This document shows positions 50,066 through 54,198 of a stretch of DNA of 54,198 nt, one piece after another. The notes under the pieces were generated by a model. The model was not told the DNA's origin and ran no database searches. It saw only the letters and a list, made by a program, of their open reading frames with translations. Numbering within the stretch: the stretch's first letter is position 1; each line of letters begins with the position of its first letter. Both the position numbers and the translations under genes were made by a program. The stretch lies in assembly GCF_016469035.1 (NCBI RefSeq), contig NZ_JAEHJZ010000008.1, positions 1 to 54,198 of the forward strand. The letters are read 5' to 3'. This DNA is from Gelidibacter salicanalis. GTDB lineage: Bacteria > Bacteroidota > Bacteroidia > Flavobacteriales > Flavobacteriaceae.

Positions 50066-50536
50066 TTAAATTTGAATCTGTCGGTCTATTTGCTGATTTA
50101 AGGAAATAAAGGTTTCTGTTCTTGAAACCCCGGCAATTGATTGAATTTCCTTATTGAGCAAATGCATCAAATGTTCGTTATCCTTACAAAGAATTTTTAT
50201 TAGGATACTCCAGTTTCCTGTGGTGTAATGACATTCCAATACTTCAGGAATTTTTTGAAGTTGCTTTACTGCCTCTGGATTGCTCATAGCCTTGTCTAAA
50301 TAAATACCGACAAATGCCATGGTAGTATACCCCAATACCTTCGGATTGATAACAAATTTAGAACCCGATATTAAACCTGATTTCTCTAGTTTTCTCAAGC
50401 GCTGATGTATAGCTGCCCCAGAGATGCCTACATTACGGGCTATTTCTAAAATAGGCGTTCTGGCATCTTCCATTAAGGCACGGAGGATCTTTTTATCGAT
50501 CCCATCAATTTGTATATTTTGATTGACTATTTTCAT
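50066..50536 (-). CDS. Lrp/AsnC-family transcriptional regulator
   Basis: A 156-residue regulator. N-terminal helix-turn-helix (IDGIDKKILRALMEDARTPILEIARNVGISGAAIHQRLRKLEKSG) and C-terminal RAM amino-acid-sensing domain (TTMAFVGIYLDKAM, VLECHYTTGNWSILIKILCKD, GVSRTETFISLNQ). It follows the saccharopine dehydrogenase-like gene by 57 bp on the same strand. Lrp proteins often control adjacent amino-acid genes, so lysine or a related amino acid is a likely effector. ATG at 50536. A small hairpin lies in its leader. Confidence 0.94.
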   Translation of the reverse strand: MKIVNQNIQIDGIDKKILRALMEDARTPILEIARNVGISGAAIHQRLRKLEKSGLISGSKFVINPKVLGYTTMAFVGIYLDKAMSNPEAVKQLQKIPEVLECHYTTGNWSILIKILCKDNEHLMHLLNKEIQSIAGVSRTETFISLNQQIDRQIQI

Positions 50537-50542
50537 GTTCAC

Positions 50543-50566
50543 TTCCCATGAAGACGGGAATCTTTT
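50543..50566. repeat. Small interspersed hairpin in the Lrp leader
   Basis: TTCCC (50543-50547), ATGAAGAC, GGGAA (50556-50560), then TCTTTT. Differs at two positions from the element at 4827-4850 and occupies the same place before a start codon. Confidence 0.75.
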
Positions 50567-50593
50567 TAATTTTAATCTTTCACTTGAAACCGC

Positions 50594-51958
50594 TTATGCA
50601 TTTAATGGATTATATCCTAAATAGGGCACTTCTTTTTCGGTAAACTTGATATCAAACGCCTCTAGTTCTGATAGAATCGGGCCGTAGACTTCTTTAGTTA
50701 TAGGTATTTGAACGCCAGGCGTCACAATAGTGCCATTTAAAATAGCCAATGTGGCTATTGCCAACGGGAGTCCAACGGTTTTTGCCATTGCTGTATAGGT
50801 CATGTCTTCACCAAGTGTGACCATAGTAGAGTCAATTTGATGCATCTTCCCGTTAAGTTCATACCCAAACTTGTGGTACATGACTAGCATATCTTTGTCG
50901 TCATTGTCAAGTGTCCAACTATCCATCAGTATTTTCTGAAGGATTTGTGCTGGAGTGGCTTTTATAAGACCCACCATTTTGTTTCGGTTAAAAATATCCA
51001 ATTCTTCAAATTTCTCCCAAACAATATCGTCTTGATCAATTTTAAGCGACAATCTGAATTTCAATTCTACAGAATCTGTAGTGCTATACGGTAAAAACGC
51101 ATTCACAAAATCCCGATAACTCATGTTTTCACTATCATCTATCGTATAGCTGTCGTCCGTCATTCCCAGTTGTACAAAGACATTCCATGCTCTACTGAAT
51201 CCAACGCGGCGCATCGTGCCTCTGTATAGTGTTTTAATGTGATCTAAACCATAAACGCTCTGGTATTTAAGAGAATCTCTATTGGCATAGGCTTCAAAAC
51301 GACCGTAACCATCCACTTCTAAAAATTCAGTTCTTCTAAATAAACGATGGTAAGGAATGTACTTATAATTGCCTTCCTGTATGAATTTTGCGGCACTACC
51401 TTGCCCGGCTACAACAACATTTCTTGGGTTCCACGTAAATTTATAGTTCCAGAGGTTGTTGTCGCTTTCAGGAGCAACCAATCCGCCAGCAAAAGATTCA
51501 AACAACACCATTTTGCCGCCTTTAGCCCTGATGCTGTCAATAACTTTCATGGCGCTCATATGGTCGATACCAGGATCTACACCAATCTCATTCATAAACA
51601 CTAACCCTTTGTTTTTAGCAACCATGTCTAGATCTTCCATTTCTTTACTCACATAAGAAGCGGTGACCATGTTTTTACCGTAAGTAAGGCAATCTTTGGC
51701 GACTTCAATATGATATCTGGCAGGGAGCATTGAAATGACTATATCAGCATTCTCGATAGCATTTTGTCGTGATTGTTTATCAAATACATCTAAGGTAATA
51801 GCCTGGGCATGCTTATGATTATTAATAAGTTTGCTGGCGTTATGGATGTCGATATCACCAACTATGATATGAAGGTTTTCGGGTATTGATTTTTCCAGTA
51901 AATATTTTATGAGGTATGAAGAAGATTTTCCTGAACCTATGACTAATATTTTTCGCAT
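50594..51958 (-). CDS. Saccharopine dehydrogenase-like oxidoreductase
   Basis: A 454-residue cytosolic dehydrogenase. The N-terminal Rossmann fold starts MRKILVIGSGKSSSYLIKYL, with IVGDIDIHNASKL as the end of strand 2 and ADIVISMLPARYHIEVAKDCL. The family block NEIGVDPGIDHMSAMKVID follows, then a large C-terminal domain with FTWNPRNVVVAGQGSA. It fits glutamate-forming saccharopine dehydrogenase of the lysine degradation route. Related enzymes (lysine or carboxynorspermidine dehydrogenases) have similar motifs. The adjacent Lrp gene supports an amino-acid catabolic role. Confidence 0.88.
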   Translation of the reverse strand: MRKILVIGSGKSSSYLIKYLLEKSIPENLHIIVGDIDIHNASKLINNHKHAQAITLDVFDKQSRQNAIENADIVISMLPARYHIEVAKDCLTYGKNMVTASYVSKEMEDLDMVAKNKGLVFMNEIGVDPGIDHMSAMKVIDSIRAKGGKMVLFESFAGGLVAPESDNNLWNYKFTWNPRNVVVAGQGSAAKFIQEGNYKYIPYHRLFRRTEFLEVDGYGRFEAYANRDSLKYQSVYGLDHIKTLYRGTMRRVGFSRAWNVFVQLGMTDDSYTIDDSENMSYRDFVNAFLPYSTTDSVELKFRLSLKIDQDDIVWEKFEELDIFNRNKMVGLIKATPAQILQKILMDSWTLDNDDKDMLVMYHKFGYELNGKMHQIDSTMVTLGEDMTYTAMAKTVGLPLAIATLAILNGTIVTPGVQIPITKEVYGPILSELEAFDIKFTEKEVPYLGYNPLNA

Positions 51959-52043
51959 AATGGGAATTCTTGAGTAGTTTTGTGTTTAATAAATACGAAT
52001 TTACTAAATAACTCTTGTTTATTGAAGGCATTAATATAAATAT

Positions 52044-52439
52044 ATGAATAGAACGATCTTGATAACTGCAGCTGCTTTTGGCATCATCGCCATCGCTTTA
52101 GGTGCTTTTGGTGCGCATGGTTTAAAGCAATTAATTTCTATAGAGGCACAACAGACGTTTGAAACGGGTGTGCGTTATCAAATGTACCATGCATTGATGC
52201 TCTTATTTGTTGGAACGACAACGTTTTTGAAAGATAAATCAAAAACCATTATTTATTATTTGGTAGTCGTTGGAATACTATGTTTCTCAGGGTCAATCTA
52301 TGGGTTGGCTACCATGGAGGTAACTGGTATTAACTTTAAAACCATAGGCTTTGTGACGCCAATTGGCGGGCTTTTCTTGATTATTGCATGGGTTCTCATG
52401 ATGGTCGCTTTTTTAAAGGAGAAACGTTATAATTCTTAA
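52044..52439 (+). CDS. DUF423 membrane protein
   Basis: A 131-residue protein with four predicted membrane helices. The N-terminus AAFGIIAIALGAFGAHGLK and FETGVRYQMYHALMLLFVG are hallmarks of the DUF423 family (YgdD-like), whose function is unknown. Divergent from the dehydrogenase gene and about 60 bp upstream of pckA. Confidence 0.92.
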   Translation: MNRTILITAAAFGIIAIALGAFGAHGLKQLISIEAQQTFETGVRYQMYHALMLLFVGTTTFLKDKSKTIIYYLVVVGILCFSGSIYGLATMEVTGINFKTIGFVTPIGGLFLIIAWVLMMVAFLKEKRYNS

Positions 52440-52467
52440 AAAGAAGTGCATACTTTAAAATAATTGC

Positions 52468-52475
52468 TAATTTTG
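52468..52475 (+). promoter_or_regulatory. -7 box for pckA
   Basis: TAATTTTG fits TAnnTTTG, 25 bases before the ATG at 52501. No clear -33 element. Confidence 0.35.
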
Positions 52476-52500
52476 TAGCCACAAACAACACAATATTATT

Positions 52501-54117
52501 ATGGCCAATAACACCCAAACTACGAAATCGATTTCGTTAGATGATTACGGTATTAAAAATGCCGAAGTACATTATCAACTGCACCCAGATAGACTTCATG
52601 ACATTGCTATTGCCGAGGGGCAAGGTGTTGAAGCATCTTCTGGCGCGCTGGCAATAAACACTGGGGAATTCACAGGACGTTCACCCCAGGATCGTTTTAT
52701 TGTTAAAGATGAGGTAACTAAAGACCGTGTATGGTGGGGAAATATCAACATTGCATTTGATCCAGATGATTTTCAAAAGTTGTATGATAAGGTGACGGAT
52801 TATCTTTCAGGGAAAGAGGTTTTTGTAAGAGATAGCTACGCCTGTGCGGATGAAAATTACAAATTAAACATTCGAGTAATTACGGAATATGCCTGGAGCA
52901 ATCAATTTGCGTATAACATGTTTTTGCGTCCAACAGAAAAAGAATTGGAAAACTTTACTCCAGAATGGACCATTGTCAACGCACCTGGTTTTATGGCAGA
53001 TCCTGAAGTAGATAAAACACGTCAACATAACTTTGCAATCTTGGATTTTACAAGAAAGATTGCTTTAATAGGAGGAACAGGGTATACTGGAGAGATTAAA
53101 AAAGGAATTTTTTCTGCCTTGAATTTCATTCTGCCAGTATTTAAAAACACCTTACCAATGCATTGTAGTGCCAATGTAGGTAAAGATAATGACACTGCTA
53201 TTTTCTTTGGCTTGTCAGGTACAGGAAAAACAACATTATCAGCAGATCCTAACAGACGTTTAATTGGCGATGATGAGCACGGATGGACTAAAGAAAATAC
53301 CGTTTTCAATTTTGAAGGCGGATGCTATGCAAAGGTGATCAATCTCTGTGAAGAGAATGAACCTGATATCTTTAAAGCCATCAAGAAGGGTGCTATTTTG
53401 GAGAATGTCATTTTAGATGCTCATGGTCAAGTCGATTTTGACGATGTTTCTATCACACAAAATACACGTGTAAGTTATCCTTTAGATCATATTGAAAATA
53501 CGTTAGTGCCTTCAATCGGTGAAAATCCTAAGAATATTTTCTTTTTAACAGCAGATGCCTTTGGAGTATTGCCTCCAATTTCAAAATTGACACCTAGTCA
53601 AGCTGCCTATCATTTTATTTCAGGCTATACGGCCAAGGTTGCTGGTACTGAAGCGGGAGTGGTGGAACCAGTACCAAATTTTTCAGCCTGTTTTGGTGCT
53701 CCTTTTATGCCGTTACATCCTGCCAAGTATGCTGAGATGTTAAGTAATAAAATTCAGGAAACCGGTGTTAATGTGTGGTTGGTAAACACAGGTTGGACTG
53801 GCGGACCTTACGGCGTAGGTACCAGAATGAAACTGAAATATACCAGAGCCATGATCAATGCGGTCTTAAACGGTGATTTGAAAGATTATACTTACGAAGA
53901 TTATCATATCCATTCTGTATTTGGAGTGGCGCAGCCAAGATCTTGCCCAGGAGTTCCTACGGAAGTGTTGAGTCCAAGAACAACATGGAATGATGATGAA
54001 GCCTATTATACGACAGCATTTAAATTGTCTAATGCCTTTAGAGAGAATTTCAAGAAATTCGAAAGCTTTTCTAGTGAAGAAATCAGAAGAGGTGGCCCAC
54101 AACGTTACGCGTTTTAA
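52501..54117 (+). CDS. pckA: Phosphoenolpyruvate carboxykinase (ATP)
   Basis: Converts oxaloacetate and ATP to phosphoenolpyruvate, the entry step of gluconeogenesis. 538 residues, full length. Motifs: NTGEFTGRSPQDRFIVKD, Walker A region GLSGTGKTTLSADPNR (237-252), metal site around IGDDEHGW, ENTVFNFEGGCYAK, and the C-terminal TGWTGGPYGVGTRMKLKYTRAMI. The GTGKTT loop indicates the ATP-dependent class. Confidence 0.98.
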   Translation: MANNTQTTKSISLDDYGIKNAEVHYQLHPDRLHDIAIAEGQGVEASSGALAINTGEFTGRSPQDRFIVKDEVTKDRVWWGNINIAFDPDDFQKLYDKVTDYLSGKEVFVRDSYACADENYKLNIRVITEYAWSNQFAYNMFLRPTEKELENFTPEWTIVNAPGFMADPEVDKTRQHNFAILDFTRKIALIGGTGYTGEIKKGIFSALNFILPVFKNTLPMHCSANVGKDNDTAIFFGLSGTGKTTLSADPNRRLIGDDEHGWTKENTVFNFEGGCYAKVINLCEENEPDIFKAIKKGAILENVILDAHGQVDFDDVSITQNTRVSYPLDHIENTLVPSIGENPKNIFFLTADAFGVLPPISKLTPSQAAYHFISGYTAKVAGTEAGVVEPVPNFSACFGAPFMPLHPAKYAEMLSNKIQETGVNVWLVNTGWTGGPYGVGTRMKLKYTRAMINAVLNGDLKDYTYEDYHIHSVFGVAQPRSCPGVPTEVLSPRTTWNDDEAYYTTAFKLSNAFRENFKKFESFSSEEIRRGGPQRYAF

Positions 54118-54128
54118 TTAGTGAAACT

Positions 54129-54167
54129 CAATTTTTAAAAGTTGCGAAGCAATGAATTAAAAATTGT
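54129..54167 (+). repeat. Perfect 10-bp inverted repeat after pckA
   Basis: CAATTTTTAA (54129-54138) and TTAAAAATTG (54158-54167) are exact complements around a 19-base loop, just before the terminator. It is AT-rich, so a weak RNA structure. Confidence 0.5.
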
Positions 54168-54178
54168 TAGTTGAACTA

Positions 54179-54198
54179 ATCCCGCTTTTTAGCGGGAT
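54179..54198 (+). terminator. Probable pckA terminator (window edge)
   Basis: ATCCCGCT (54179-54186), TTTT loop, AGCGGGAT (54191-54198). The following T-run lies outside the window. Confidence 0.65.

Overview
The window looks like a chromosome segment from a member of the Flavobacteriaceae (Bacteroidota). This is inferred from gene content and signals, not from a database match. The markers are a heptaprenylglyceryl/geranylgeranylglyceryl phosphate synthase, DUF4301, DUF3127 and DUF3098 proteins, an S46 dipeptidyl-peptidase, many lipoproteins and small outer-membrane barrels, the ftsX-DUF3098-uppP-truB order, a leuS with the Bacteroidota-type insertion, TAnnTTTG-type promoter boxes, and the general absence of Shine-Dalgarno sequences. 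No rRNA, tRNA or CRISPR array was seen.

Layout. 1-820: 3' part of a group II intron with its reverse transcriptase/maturase, cut by the window edge. 1.1-4.8 kb: lipoprotein, Tas-like aldo/keto reductase, OmpA-type lipoprotein, exonuclease III. 5-11.2 kb: a 1136-residue outer-membrane protein, a P1B-4-type metal ATPase and a small barrel. 11.3-18.8 kb: glycyl-tRNA synthetase, an anchored coiled-coil protein, ComF-like protein, Ig-like lipoprotein, nitrilase-family amidase, an aminotransferase. 19-21.1 kb: S46 dipeptidyl-peptidase (probably DPP11). 21.2-23.2 kb: accessory island with a Vsr-like endonuclease and five tandem composite palindromic repeat units, one of which carries a GIY-YIG nuclease gene. 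23.2-33.3 kb: ahcY, a phosphopantetheinyl transferase, a tightly packed six-gene operon (GGGP synthase, thiamine-binding protein, PnuC, NadR-like kinase, DUF4301, ArfB), then a TPP riboswitch in front of a TonB-dependent receptor, a Rieske-like lipoprotein and greA. 33.3-34 kb: repeat-rich gap. 34-44.5 kb: HIT protein, zinc-ribbon protein, orphan histidine kinase, flavin reductase-like protein, DUF3127 protein, aat, tag, thioredoxin-like protein, TonB-like protein, truB, uppP, DUF3098, ftsX and a barrel. 44.7-54.2 kb: leuS, a zinc metallopeptidase, a Bax-inhibitor-1 family protein, an Lrp regulator with a saccharopine dehydrogenase-like enzyme, DUF423 and pckA.

How genes work together. The TPP-riboswitch-controlled receptor, the PF01910-like thiamine-binding protein, PnuC and the NadR-like kinase make a plausible thiamine capture, transport and phosphorylation route split over two nearby transcription units. 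The Lrp regulator sits just behind an amino-acid dehydrogenase it may control.

The most unusual part is the repeat ecology. The window holds five 165-490 bp composite palindromic units around a GIY-YIG gene, period-7 tracts of which two are both exactly 63 bp, a pair of 241-256 bp elements with terminal inverted repeats, a pair of ~135 bp repeats, three copies of a two-hairpin element, and a pair of small hairpins in the leaders of xth and the Lrp gene. The GIY-YIG gene sits between inverted repeats inside a unit whose neighbours look like gene-less derivatives. That makes it the best candidate here for an undescribed nuclease-linked mobile repeat system.
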